The notes below the pieces were generated by a model. The model saw only the letters and a list, made by a program, of their open reading frames with translations, was not told where the DNA came from and did not search any database. A stretch of 64,000 bases of DNA from Paenibacillus tianmuensis (GTDB lineage: Bacteria > Bacillota > Bacilli > Paenibacillales > NBRC-103111): NCBI RefSeq assembly GCF_900100345.1, contig NZ_FMTT01000006.1:2737-66736 (forward strand). Reading direction: 5' to 3'. The translations under genes were made by a program, and so were the position numbers. Positions 35,723 through 46,455 of this stretch are shown here, piece by piece (position 1 is the first letter of the stretch; each line of letters starts with the position of its first letter).

Positions 35723-37666
35723 TTACGGAAACGGATGGGGATGCGGATTGAGCTGTTCGACCGTGAGCGGCTGCTTCGTATAGCCGAGCTGCGCCGGAAC
35801 CTTCAGTACCCGCTCCAGCCCTGTAACACGCGTCAAATGATGACCGAACGTCATCGGCAGCATCCCCGGAATCAGCACTTTGACGCAGGTTAACCCATTT
35901 CGCTTCAGTTCGGGTGAGGTCTGATCGACTACGATCACATCCAGATTCAAGGAGCGGAATTTTTCCAAGATCATCTTCAAGTCGTCTGCAAGATCCGTAT
36001 GCAAACTTTGCGGCGGGAACGCCTCCCGAAACGTCAGCGGAGGTCCGGGCTTCTTCCACAAGAAATCCAAACGCTTCTCCATCTGCGGCAAGCCGTACAG
36101 CATAGAGTGATGCTCCATCTCTCTCACTTGGAAAGGGTCCTCTGCCATCCGTTCGCTTTCCTGCCGGTTGGCTTCGAATCGATCATCCAGCGAGAGCATC
36201 ATGCCGGCCAGTTCAAAGATCGCGCTTTTCAGCGCCCGGATCGGGTCGAGATGGGCTCCCGCCGCACAGATGAGGTTCATCCCGCGCGGTTTCAGGTTTT
36301 TCGCGTAGGTCCAGATGCACGGAATGCCATGCTCCATCGTCGCATCGAATACGTGCAGCTCATAACCGGCCACCGCCCTCATCCGGTCGATCATCAGATT
36401 TAATTCGCGATCGCCGGCGGAATAGGGGTCGACACGGGAAAGTGGAAGCTGCGCGTACCAAGTCAGCAGGAACGAGTCGCGCTCCAGCACCTCCATAATC
36501 CCGTGGAAAATCGCCTCCTCCATGCTGCCGCCCAAAGCGCATCCGTTGGACGTTTCATAGACAACGCCGTTTCCGCAGCCGAGACTGTAATAAGCGAGCA
36601 GCTCCGGTACCAGAATGGGACGATTGTGTATGATGGAGCGGCCCCAGACCCAGTCGATCTCGCGGTTGGGATCAAAACGCCGGAAAGGGAAATCAGGCCG
36701 CGCATACTGCTTTTCCGCGTGGACTCCTACTTCGAGCGGATTTAACGCATGATCGGCGATCTCGCGGTAGCTTTTGCGAATCTTCGTCCATTTGCCTCGC
36801 GGGACCACGCCGCAATGACGCTCCAAGCCTTCCAGTATCGCCGTCAGCTCACTATCCGCATAGGAGAGCGTCCGCCCCGAGCTCGGTTCGTCGCCGGTAA
36901 AAAATGGAAGATTTACGGTGATATCGGCGAACGGCGACAAGCCGTCCTTCATTTTGCCATTGATGAGCCCGGTCCGGAAATCCAAATAATCGCGGGTAAG
37001 CACCTGCTTCAGTTCATCGATCGAACGGCAGCGGAAGCTGTTCGGATGGATCTTCGGACTTGACCCGAGCGAAAAATTAGCCAGTTCCTCCGAATCTTCC
37101 GGCAATTCGCCGCAAACCGGGCACATTGGATCGTGTAAAAAGAGGTGGCGTGAAGTCTTCAAGGTTTTCAGATTCACGAGCAGGATACGTCCTTCCAATT
37201 GGGGCTGTCCGCCGAGAAGTACGCGCCGGGCTTCCGTGGCCAAGAGCGTCGCCGCCTGTGTCAGTCCCGTGCGGGAAGCCCAGACGTCCTGCGGGATTCC
37301 TCCGCGTTCGACAAGCTGCTGCTGCAGCACACGAAGCTCCTTGCGGTCGCCAGTGGCCATAAGCCGCCGCATATCCGCGCATCTGGAGCATCCCTGAACG
37401 CCTGGCCGGACCAACGGTCCGATTATCGCCTCCCCAAAAGACACGAAACCCCGCAGCCACGGTACTTTGGCAGACTGAAGAACCTCCTCCGCTCTGTCCT
37501 GCACGGCAGGGAGCCAGCCATCCTGCGCAAGGATAACCAGATCAGCCGAACGGAATTCCTTTTCCTCCAGCTCGCCCGTACGGATCACCCAAAAGGCAGA
37601 ATTCAGTTCAGCGCATATCAAATCCGCCAGCACGCCTTTGCCGATTACGGCTACAACACTGCTCAT
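35723..37666 (-). CDS. TOMM cyclodehydratase, YcaO/SagD family
   Basis: The 647-residue protein has an N-terminal ThiF/ocin-like part with a four-cysteine zinc site (C93, C96, C182, C185 in CSRC and CPVC) and a YcaO domain from about residue 250. The C-terminus is NPHPHPFP, the PxPxP signature of azoline-forming YcaO enzymes. It uses ATP to cyclise Cys, and possibly Ser/Thr, on the precursor. Its start overlaps the E1-like gene by four bases. Confidence 0.92.
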   Translation of the reverse strand: MSSVVAVIGKGVLADLICAELNSAFWVIRTGELEEKEFRSADLVILAQDGWLPAVQDRAEEVLQSAKVPWLRGFVSFGEAIIGPLVRPGVQGCSRCADMRRLMATGDRKELRVLQQQLVERGGIPQDVWASRTGLTQAATLLATEARRVLLGGQPQLEGRILLVNLKTLKTSRHLFLHDPMCPVCGELPEDSEELANFSLGSSPKIHPNSFRCRSIDELKQVLTRDYLDFRTGLINGKMKDGLSPFADITVNLPFFTGDEPSSGRTLSYADSELTAILEGLERHCGVVPRGKWTKIRKSYREIADHALNPLEVGVHAEKQYARPDFPFRRFDPNREIDWVWGRSIIHNRPILVPELLAYYSLGCGNGVVYETSNGCALGGSMEEAIFHGIMEVLERDSFLLTWYAQLPLSRVDPYSAGDRELNLMIDRMRAVAGYELHVFDATMEHGIPCIWTYAKNLKPRGMNLICAAGAHLDPIRALKSAIFELAGMMLSLDDRFEANRQESERMAEDPFQVREMEHHSMLYGLPQMEKRLDFLWKKPGPPLTFREAFPPQSLHTDLADDLKMILEKFRSLNLDVIVVDQTSPELKRNGLTCVKVLIPGMLPMTFGHHLTRVTGLERVLKVPAQLGYTKQPLTVEQLNPHPHPFP

Positions 37667-39636
37667 GTCGAAACCTCCTCTCCCAGCGCAACGCCCAGGA
37701 CGTGAATGGGCCCTTTATTCAAGAAAGGATCGAGCCTGTAATCAAATACATGCAGCCGTCTGCCGTGCTGCTTCAGCTGTTGTATGGCGGAGGCCAGTAC
37801 GCCAGCTTGCGGCGTTTCTTCGCAGGCCGGGATGGTCAGGCTGCGCGGCCTTACCATTTTCGGAGCCCGGCTTGGAACCGAAGCAATCCGGACTTGAAAC
37901 CGGGGCGCTTGACTTTGAACCTCCGACAGCGCTTGAAGCAGAGCCCTTCGAAGCGCAAGGGTGATATTCAAATCGACGCCCGAGTACCATCTTCCGCCGA
38001 TATCCGCACGAACCACCGGGAAGCCGAACAGCTCTTCCTCCAGAAGGAGGTCCGGCTCCCCCTGCAGCGTAGACAAGGATTTCAAATAATAACGGACCCG
38101 CTCGTCATCCACCATACTCAGCTGCACCGGAGTGACAAGCGGCTTTCGACCGGTCCGCCGAATGTCCAGCTCTTCCGCCAGACACTTTCGCAAGCCCCGG
38201 CATACAGCTTCCGTCAGCGTCTCACCCGCCCCGATGCCGACATATTCGGATACACGCAGACCCGTTGCGCCCGTTTCCGACGGCGAAGACGACTGCCCCA
38301 TACGTTCGGCCAACCGGGACGTATAAGCTTCCAATCCGGCAAGCGCCGATTCCCGTCTTGCTTCCTCATGCGTCAATCCTGTACCGACTATGGAAGGAAG
38401 CAGTTCAACCGGCCCGTCCGAGAGCGGGTCCGCCACCTGAACCCGGCATTGCGCAAGCGGCAGCTGCTTTAAGTCGCCTTCGTCCCATTCGTAAAAAATG
38501 CCCGTATCCGGCGAGGTTATCCGTTCACAATAATCCAGTAACGGGCTGTGCCTTCCGCTCTGCGGCGCCGGGCCCGGATCCTGCATCAACCGCGGCTCAA
38601 TATCCGGAATGCGTTCAATCCGGTTGCAGCCGACCACCATCGGGTGAGCCACAAACGAATACCAGTCCCCTTCCAGCGTCTCCAGGTTCAGTAAATATAC
38701 CGCCTGATTTCGCAGCGGATCGGCAGCTCCCGTCACCGTTTTGAACAGTTCGAACACGATCACATTCGACAGCAAAGCCCCGGCGTGGACAGAAAACCCA
38801 TGCTGCTGCGGATCTTGACGTAGAACAGGCTGATGAATGCGCCGCAGCGCCGACTCCCAACCATTCCCATCTTCCGGCCGCTCAAGAGGCCCTGCCAAAC
38901 CGGCTTGCTGCAAGCAAATTGCGGGAAGGAATAGTTTTCTCTCCGCTTTGCAGGCCGCTTGGACGATCCGAAGCTCTTCAATATCCCCCTCCTGCGATAC
39001 GTACATGATCGAATCGAACGGTTTCAGGACCTCCTGCCAAGCGGAAACGTCCCGTCTGGGGTAAGGCACTTCCTGAATATGTACCTCCGGATCGGATTTC
39101 CGGGCATGCTCCCCCAGTTCCTTCAGCCGCTCACGGTTGGTTGGCAATGAATCGCCAATGACCACTCCGATTCGGGATAACCCGGATTCCAGCAAAGCCG
39201 CCACCAATGAAACCATGAACGGACCGGAACCAATCGCCAACACCTTCTCTTGGCGATATTGCTCAAAGCGGTGCGCGCCGGAGCCTCCAAAATTGCTCAG
39301 AAATTCAATTTGCGAGCCGAACTTCTCAAGAATCGTTTCCGATAGCCGGTGGGGATGGTCTCCGCTTACATCCCGGGCGAAGCCGTTTTGGATCAATAAA
39401 GCGGCAATATCGAACACGTGGCCTTTGTGCGGCTCTGGCAACCCGTCCGTCAATTCCATAAGCGTGTACTTCCCGTTAAATACCGGTACCAGCTTCTCGA
39501 CCCAACGATCAATGGACTCGCCTTCCAACCGGAACGAGCCCATGTTGTTTCTAAAATAGACCGCGCCGTTCCGATCGGGGATAAAAAAGGTGTCCCCGTT
39601 CATTTTCGGACGCACGGAAGCATCGAATGTGGTCAT
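37663..39636 (-). CDS. thiazole-bacteriocin maturation protein, ThiF/E1-like
   Basis: The 657-residue protein starts with a peptide-clasp-like region (about 1-90, including NGKYTLMELTDGL and ALLIQNGF), as in leader-recognition domains, and then a Rossmann-type E1 fold (VLAIGSGPFMVSLVAALLES at about residue 132). The C-terminal third is helical and unassigned. It resembles the putative thiazole-containing bacteriocin maturation family of Bacillus heterocycloanthracin clusters, where it would bind the leader and present the substrate to the YcaO protein. AAGGAGG precedes the start. Confidence 0.88.
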   Translation of the reverse strand: MTTFDASVRPKMNGDTFFIPDRNGAVYFRNNMGSFRLEGESIDRWVEKLVPVFNGKYTLMELTDGLPEPHKGHVFDIAALLIQNGFARDVSGDHPHRLSETILEKFGSQIEFLSNFGGSGAHRFEQYRQEKVLAIGSGPFMVSLVAALLESGLSRIGVVIGDSLPTNRERLKELGEHARKSDPEVHIQEVPYPRRDVSAWQEVLKPFDSIMYVSQEGDIEELRIVQAACKAERKLFLPAICLQQAGLAGPLERPEDGNGWESALRRIHQPVLRQDPQQHGFSVHAGALLSNVIVFELFKTVTGAADPLRNQAVYLLNLETLEGDWYSFVAHPMVVGCNRIERIPDIEPRLMQDPGPAPQSGRHSPLLDYCERITSPDTGIFYEWDEGDLKQLPLAQCRVQVADPLSDGPVELLPSIVGTGLTHEEARRESALAGLEAYTSRLAERMGQSSSPSETGATGLRVSEYVGIGAGETLTEAVCRGLRKCLAEELDIRRTGRKPLVTPVQLSMVDDERVRYYLKSLSTLQGEPDLLLEEELFGFPVVRADIGGRWYSGVDLNITLALRRALLQALSEVQSQAPRFQVRIASVPSRAPKMVRPRSLTIPACEETPQAGVLASAIQQLKQHGRRLHVFDYRLDPFLNKGPIHVLGVALGEEVST

Positions 39637-39742
39637 CTCACTCCTCCTTATCCTTACTTTTGGTCAATCCGGCCGGATGTTCACTGTTATCTTATGTATT
39701 GTCGTTTGTCCTTCTTGTCAATTATTTTCAAGGGGCCGTTCC

Positions 39743-39783
39743 AGCCCCTGCGGTTTGGATCAAAGGCCGCATGTGCAGGGGCT
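39743..39783 (-). promoter_or_regulatory. hairpin between TOMM precursor and modification genes
   Basis: AGCCCCTGC (39743-39751) and GCAGGGGCT (39775-39783) form a perfect nine-pair stem. No T run follows on the minus strand, so it is not a strong terminator. It may act as a partial terminator or as an RNA-stabilising or processing site that gives more precursor than enzyme. Confidence 0.55.
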
Positions 39784-39812
39784 GATACTACCAGGGGAGT
39801 CCCGTTAATGAC

Positions 39813-40106
39813 TTAACCGCAACGATGTCCGCAACGATGTCCGCAACGTCCTCCGCAAGCGCAGCCTCCGCCTCCGCAGCCGCAACCTCCTCCGCAACCT
39901 CCTCCGCAGCCGCAACCCCCGCCGCAGAAACAGCTGCAGAAGCAGCGGAAGCAACCGCAGCCGCATGGACAACGGAAACAACCGCAGCCACCTCCACATA
40001 GACGAGAATCGGCTTCGTATTGGCCTTGATGTTGTAAAGGCGTTACCTGACCTGCATTGTATGCTGCGACTTGCAATTGTTGAAGCTCATTCTGAAATTC
40101 ACTCAT
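39813..40106 (-). CDS. heterocycloanthracin-like TOMM precursor peptide
   Basis: ATG 40106 is chosen because GGAGGG lies ten bases upstream; a longer frame to 40268 has no such support. The 97-residue peptide has a leader (SEFQNELQQLQVAAYNAGQV, then TPLQHQGQYEADSR) and a core from residue 37 to 97 with 21 cysteines, mostly as CG, CGGG, CFRC and CGHR units, one serine and no threonine. Leader and Cys-repeat core match the heterocycloanthracin/sonorensin bacteriocin family. The core should be converted to many thiazoles by the downstream enzymes. No dedicated exporter or leader peptidase is nearby. Confidence 0.9.
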   Translation of the reverse strand: MSEFQNELQQLQVAAYNAGQVTPLQHQGQYEADSRLCGGGCGCFRCPCGCGCFRCFCSCFCGGGCGCGGGCGGGCGCGGGGCACGGRCGHRCGHRCG

Positions 40107-40244
40107 GTTGAACATTCCCTCCGTCAAATTAATTTGTATGCCGGCTCGCGCCGGAGACTGACCAGAGATAGAAAGGGAAGGGCCCGGGCAAGGAGCATGC
40201 GGCCGGGTGATCGCGCTTTCTCTGCTCTCGACAGAACATACAAC

Positions 40245-40272
40245 ATTTTTATGAATTTTGATCCGCATGTGT
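40245..40272 (-). promoter_or_regulatory. possible sigma-K-type promoter of the TOMM operon
   Basis: On the minus strand AC (40272-40271) is followed after 17 bases by CATAAAAAT (40253-40245), compared with the mother-cell sigma-K pattern AC-N17-CATANNNTA. The last two positions do not fit. It lies 139 bases before the precursor start. This is a weak match. Confidence 0.25.
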
Positions 40273-40351
40273 TACGGGGTGCCAAGCTTTATTCCCAATC
40301 ATTTTTCAATAATGGTTAAAAGTAGGTTTTCATATCGGATAACAACGAATA

Positions 40352-40377
40352 ACCCGGACGACTTATGTCACCCGGGT
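40352..40377 (-). terminator. possible terminator after gerA
   Basis: ACCCGG and CCGGGT can pair across a 14-base loop 22 bases past the gerA stop, with only a short T-rich tail on the minus strand. It would separate gerA transcription from the TOMM precursor. Confidence 0.4.
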
Positions 40378-40398
40378 GATCTAACGAACCCAACCTTT

Positions 40399-42018
40399 TT
40401 ATCCACGGCGCTTCGGCTGTTTGACCTGCATGGTCTTCGGGCGGCGCGTCATTAAAGAAAGCGGCGCGCGCAGGACGAAGTCCTTCCAATCGCTGAGCCG
40501 GTAAGGAGCCGCGGGGCTCAAGTAAGGAATGCCGAAGCTCTTCAGTTTGGCCAAATGGCTGCATATCAGCAGGAAGAACAGGATGACCCCATACAGTCCG
40601 AAGATGGCCGCCGAAAACATCGTACCGAAGCGTATGATCCGCAGAGCAATTCCTGCGCTGTATTGAGGGATGGCAAACGAAGAAATCGCCGTAATGGCAA
40701 CGACGATGACCATGATGGGGCTGACGATGCCGGCTTGTACCGCCGCTTCCCCAATGACCAGGCCGCCGACAATGCCGATGGTCTGACCGATAGGCTTCGG
40801 CAAGCGTAAACCGGCCTCCCGCAAAATTTCGATCGATACTTCCATGATCAACGCTTCGATTAACGAAGGGAAGGGCACGCCTTCTCTTGAGCCGGCGATG
40901 GATACCGCCAATTTGGTTGGAATCAGCCCTTGATGGAACGAGATGAACGAAATGTAGAGCGCGGGCCCGAGCGTGGAAATCAATGCTGCGATATAGCGCA
41001 GCACGCGCACGAGCGTGCCCGGGATCCAGCGCTCGTAATAATCCTCCGGGGATTGCAGCAGCATGCTGATGCTTACCGGGACGATCAGCGCAAACGGGGA
41101 GCCGTCCAGCAGAATCGCCACTCTGCCTTCCATCAGCGCGCTGTTCACCCGATCCGGCCGTTCCGTATTTTGCACTTGGGGAAACAGCGTAAGATGGTTA
41201 TCCTCGATAAACTGTTCGATATATCCGGAATCGGGAACGTCGTCCATATCGATCCGGTCGATGCGCTTCCGGACCTCCTGCACCAAAGCGTCATTGGCAA
41301 TGTCGCCGTTGTAAGCAATTGCTACCGTTTTGGGAGCTTTACGCCCCACCACCGTATAAGCGATACATAGGGTGTGACTCCCGCCAAGCTGGCGCAGCAG
41401 CGCGGTATTATCCGCCAGGCTTTCATTGAAGCTGACGCGCGGCCCTCGGACCAAAGCCTCCGAGGCCGGTTCGCCGAGGCTGCGTTTTTTCTCGTTCCCG
41501 GTGGCCAACACGAAGACATTCGGGCAGCCGTCGATCAAGAGACCAGCATTCCCTTTCCATAAGCCGGGCAGCAGATCGCGCAGGTTCCCTGCTTCGCCCA
41601 GCTCGCTCACGGACAAGATCCGATTTTTGATGTGTGGCGGCACTTCCTCCGCGCAGTTTGGTATCGTAAAGTCCGACATCAGAGCGGATAAAATGTGCGT
41701 ATCGATGTAGTTTTTGTCCGCAAGCTCCTTCACCAGAATCAAGGCAGCCTTCGTACGCGAGCCGCCCATTTCAAACGTCCGGATCAAGATGTCATCATTG
41801 CGGCCTAATCTGTCTTGAAGTTCCGGCAAGTCCTTTTCGAACTTTCCGGTAAAGACGTATAACCGCTCTTCGGAGGCGGGTTTACTGCTGCTGCGGATCG
41901 TCAACACCGATTTCAACCAAGCTCCCAGCTTGTACACACCATAGGGCGCCACACTGCACAGGATGGCCTGCAAAATAATTTCCCAATTCGTCATATGAGT
42001 CGAAATAAATTTCCACAT
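40399..42018 (-). CDS. germinant receptor subunit A (GerAA family)
   Basis: The product (539 aa from ATG 42018) has the hydrophilic N-terminal domain with NTERPDRVNSALMEGRVAIL, then membrane segments (ALISTLGPALYISFISFHQG, KPIGQTIGIVGGLVIGEAAV). The frame is open to 42048, but that start would lie inside the promoter found at 42037-42066, so 42018, eight bases after GGGGGG, is chosen. An extra hydrophobic stretch near the N-terminus (WEIILQAILCSVAPYGVYKL) is unusual. Its B and C partners are at 30931-33257, beyond the TOMM cluster. Confidence 0.9.
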   Translation of the reverse strand: MWKFISTHMTNWEIILQAILCSVAPYGVYKLGAWLKSVLTIRSSSKPASEERLYVFTGKFEKDLPELQDRLGRNDDILIRTFEMGGSRTKAALILVKELADKNYIDTHILSALMSDFTIPNCAEEVPPHIKNRILSVSELGEAGNLRDLLPGLWKGNAGLLIDGCPNVFVLATGNEKKRSLGEPASEALVRGPRVSFNESLADNTALLRQLGGSHTLCIAYTVVGRKAPKTVAIAYNGDIANDALVQEVRKRIDRIDMDDVPDSGYIEQFIEDNHLTLFPQVQNTERPDRVNSALMEGRVAILLDGSPFALIVPVSISMLLQSPEDYYERWIPGTLVRVLRYIAALISTLGPALYISFISFHQGLIPTKLAVSIAGSREGVPFPSLIEALIMEVSIEILREAGLRLPKPIGQTIGIVGGLVIGEAAVQAGIVSPIMVIVVAITAISSFAIPQYSAGIALRIIRFGTMFSAAIFGLYGVILFFLLICSHLAKLKSFGIPYLSPAAPYRLSDWKDFVLRAPLSLMTRRPKTMQVKQPKRRG

Positions 42019-42036
42019 GCCTGTCGCCCCCCATAT

Positions 42037-42066
42037 TATGGTGAGCAAACCGTAATCTTGTTATGC
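42037..42066 (-). promoter_or_regulatory. sigma-G-like promoter of gerA
   Basis: On the minus strand GCATA (42066-42062) and CACCATA (42043-42037) are 18 bases apart. The boxes and their flanks are the same as in the gerB-gerC promoter at 33348-33377. Confidence 0.65.
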
Positions 42067-42143
42067 GAGGGTGACGGCTGCACAACAAAAATCCACCTAT
42101 GTTCCCATAGATGGATCATGTATTTGAAAATAGAAAAGTTCGA

Positions 42144-42794
42144 TCATTCCGGCTGCCGATTTCCCCATGTCTCATGATAGATGAGGTCCTGCAAAGAGCG
42201 GCGCTTCTCCCATTGGGCCGTCTCCAGAATCGGCTTCTCCGGGTAGTTTTCCGTATACCCGACCGACAGCAGCGCGACCGGCTCGATATGCGGCGGAATG
42301 CCCAGAATTTCGCGCACGTCGTTTTTCTTGTAGAAGCTTACCCATCCCATAGCAAGCCCTTCCACACAGGCGGCCAGCCACATATTTTGGATCGCGCAGG
42401 CGACGGACAGCATGTCGGTCTCGGGAATCGAATTCCGGCCGAGCACATGGGCGCCTCCCCGGGTAGGATCGCATGTAATGCAGATCGTCAGCGGCGCCTG
42501 CTTCAGTCCTTCCACCTTGAGGCTTAAGAATTGGTCCTGTCGCTGGCCTTCGTAATGGATCGCCAGCGCCCTTCTTTCCTTGTCCGCGGCCCAGGCCAGC
42601 TTTTCTTTCAGCGGCTCCGAAGTCACCAGGATAAAGTTCCAAGGCTGCATGAAGCCGACGGACGGCGCATGGTGGCCGGCGTGAAGCACGTTCGTCACCG
42701 CTTCCTCCGGAATCGGGTCCGGCAGGAAGGAGCGGACATCCCTTCGCGTATAGATGACTTTGTATAACGCTTCCTTTTCCTGCTCCGTAAACAT
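42144..42794 (-). CDS. bluB: 5,6-dimethylbenzimidazole synthase BluB
   Basis: ATG 42794 follows GGGAGG by six bases; the longer frame upstream overlaps thiC and is chance. The 216-residue flavin-destroying enzyme belongs to the nitroreductase fold. Blocks RRDVRSFLPDPIPEEAV, HHAPSVGFMQPWNFIL, GGAHVLGRNSIPETDML and GWVSFYKKNDVREILGIPPH are those of BluB, which cleaves FMN to the lower ligand of cobalamin. It follows thiC by 19 bases and so should be under TPP-riboswitch control. Confidence 0.9.
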   Translation of the reverse strand: MFTEQEKEALYKVIYTRRDVRSFLPDPIPEEAVTNVLHAGHHAPSVGFMQPWNFILVTSEPLKEKLAWAADKERRALAIHYEGQRQDQFLSLKVEGLKQAPLTICITCDPTRGGAHVLGRNSIPETDMLSVACAIQNMWLAACVEGLAMGWVSFYKKNDVREILGIPPHIEPVALLSVGYTENYPEKPILETAQWEKRRSLQDLIYHETWGNRQPE

Positions 42795-42813
42795 ACGATC
42801 CCTCCCAAGGCGA

Positions 42814-44795
<1,982 letters not shown>

Positions 44796-44858
44796 TGAAG
44801 TTGTCAGTACAAGAATAACCTGCGGACCGATAGAAATCAACAGGTAATCTAAATTTTT

Positions 44859-45728
44859 CTAAAATGCCGGAACGACCGCCACGCCGTACTTGTCTTCGAT
44901 AAACTTCTTCACTTCCGGCGCCGTCAAAGCGGCGTCAAGCTTTTTCACTTCGTCCCGCGTCTCGTCTCCCTTGCGAACGACGATGACATTGGCGTAAGGC
45001 GATTTGGAATCTTCCCGGAACAAGGCCGATTTTGGATCAATTTTGGCTTCCAGCACGAGGTTCGTATTAATAATCGCGCCTTCCAGATCGGGAAGCGACC
45101 GGGGCAAGGTTGCGGAATCGGCTTCGACGAATTTCAGCTTTTTCGGATTGCCCGCGATGTCCTTGGGCGTCGCTTCATATGTCGTCAGGCCGTCCTTGAG
45201 CTTGATCAGCCCTTGCTGCTGCAGCAGTGCCAGCGCGCGGTATTCGTTGGACGGGTTGTTCGGAATGCCGATCCGCGCCCCTTCCTTGATCTCGTCCTTC
45301 GATTTCAGCTTGCTCGAATAGAACCCGATCGGCTCCACGTGAACCTTGGTCGTGACGGCAAAATCATAGCCCTTCTCGCCCTTGACCGAATCCAGATAAG
45401 GAACGTGCTGAAAGTAGTTCGCGTCGATCTGCTTGTCTTTCAGCGCAGGATTCAACTGCCCTTCGTCGTCATAGACGACCACTTCGAGGTTGACCCCTTG
45501 CTCCTTCAGCTTCGGCTTGACGAAGTTCAAAATTTCCGCATGCGGCACGGCGGCCGCGCCGATTTTCAGCGTCGTTTCTTTCGTCGGCTTGGCCGTGCTG
45601 GCTGCAGTGCCTTGCGCCGCAGACTTCGTGTCCGGGGCCTGCGCGGTGCCGCCCGAGGCGCAGCCCGAAACGATGGCACCGATAACAACCAAGATGGATG
45701 CGAGAGAGAAAAGACCTTTTTTTCCCAT
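44859..45728 (-). CDS. metQ: methionine-binding lipoprotein MetQ
   Basis: The 289-residue NlpA-family lipoprotein has lipobox AIVSGCASG and an alanine/threonine linker. Blocks such as LKIGAAAVPHAEILNFVKP, DANYFQHVPYLD and GARIGIPNNPSNEYRALALL are typical. It binds methionine (or the D-form or sulfoxide) for the MetNI transporter encoded upstream, 58 bases away. Confidence 0.94.
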   Translation of the reverse strand: MGKKGLFSLASILVVIGAIVSGCASGGTAQAPDTKSAAQGTAASTAKPTKETTLKIGAAAVPHAEILNFVKPKLKEQGVNLEVVVYDDEGQLNPALKDKQIDANYFQHVPYLDSVKGEKGYDFAVTTKVHVEPIGFYSSKLKSKDEIKEGARIGIPNNPSNEYRALALLQQQGLIKLKDGLTTYEATPKDIAGNPKKLKFVEADSATLPRSLPDLEGAIINTNLVLEAKIDPKSALFREDSKSPYANVIVVRKGDETRDEVKKLDAALTAPEVKKFIEDKYGVAVVPAF

Positions 45729-45786
45729 ACCTACGCCTACTTTCTATAATTAAAATGACGTTCCTTCACAAACGCGATGTCCGCGC

Positions 45787-46455
45787 TCAATCCAGCTTGT
45801 AACGCTTCTTGTCGATCGATTTGGCGATGTAGTCGCCCGACCATTGGATGAGCTGAACCAAAACGATGATGAGCAGAACGGTTGCGATCAGAACGTCCTC
45901 GCGGAACCGTTGGTACCCGAAGCGTATGGCCAGGCTGCCCAGACCGCCCGCTCCGATTGCGCCGGCCACGGCGGTGAATTCCGTAATCGCAATGACCGCA
46001 ATCGTCATCGCGCGGACAAGCGCCGGCAGCGCTTCGGGAATCAGCACCCTGAAAATGATCGTGAACGGCGAGGCGCCGACCGCTTTGGCGGCCTCGATCT
46101 TGCCCGCGCTCACTTCCTTGAGCGAATTCTCAATCACCCGGCCCAGAAAGGGCGCCGCGCCGATCGAGAGCGACACGATGGCGGCCGTCGGACCGAGCGA
46201 GGTGCCAACGATCAGCCGGGAGAGCGGCAGCAGCAGAATGATCAGAATAATAAAAGGCAGCGAACGGACGCTGTTGATGACCGTGCCGAAGATTTTGTGC
46301 AGCAGCGGCGCTTCCAGAATACCGCCCTTCTCCGTCACGACAAGCGTAATGCCCAGCGCAATGCCGAGCACAAGCGCGAAGACGGAAGACCAGAGCACCA
46401 TGTAGACCGTCTCACCAAGTCCCTGCAGCAGCAGCTCGATCAGATCGTCTTTCAT
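45787..46455 (-). CDS. metI: methionine ABC transporter permease MetI
   Basis: The 222-residue permease has five membrane segments and the EAA-type loop KAVGASPFTIIFRVLIPEALP that contacts the ATPase. It is the second gene of the operon and overlaps metN by four bases. Confidence 0.94.
   Translation of the reverse strand: MKDDLIELLLQGLGETVYMVLWSSVFALVLGIALGITLVVTEKGGILEAPLLHKIFGTVINSVRSLPFIILIILLLPLSRLIVGTSLGPTAAIVSLSIGAAPFLGRVIENSLKEVSAGKIEAAKAVGASPFTIIFRVLIPEALPALVRAMTIAVIAITEFTAVAGAIGAGGLGSLAIRFGYQRFREDVLIATVLLIIVLVQLIQWSGDYIAKSIDKKRYKLD

Noticed and set aside
39813-40010. Dense CCGCAACC/CCTCCGCA repetition that looks like a microsatellite or CRISPR-like array
   Set aside because: The repetition has irregular spacing and is in frame with the Cys-Gly core of the TOMM precursor; there are no unique spacers and no cas genes.
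40107-40268. 54-codon upstream extension of the TOMM precursor frame
   Set aside because: The extension has no ribosome binding site and no family character, while GGAGGG stands correctly before the internal ATG at 40106.
42019-42048. Upstream start of gerA at 42048
   Set aside because: That codon lies within the sigma-G-like promoter (42037-42066), so it could not be in the mRNA.
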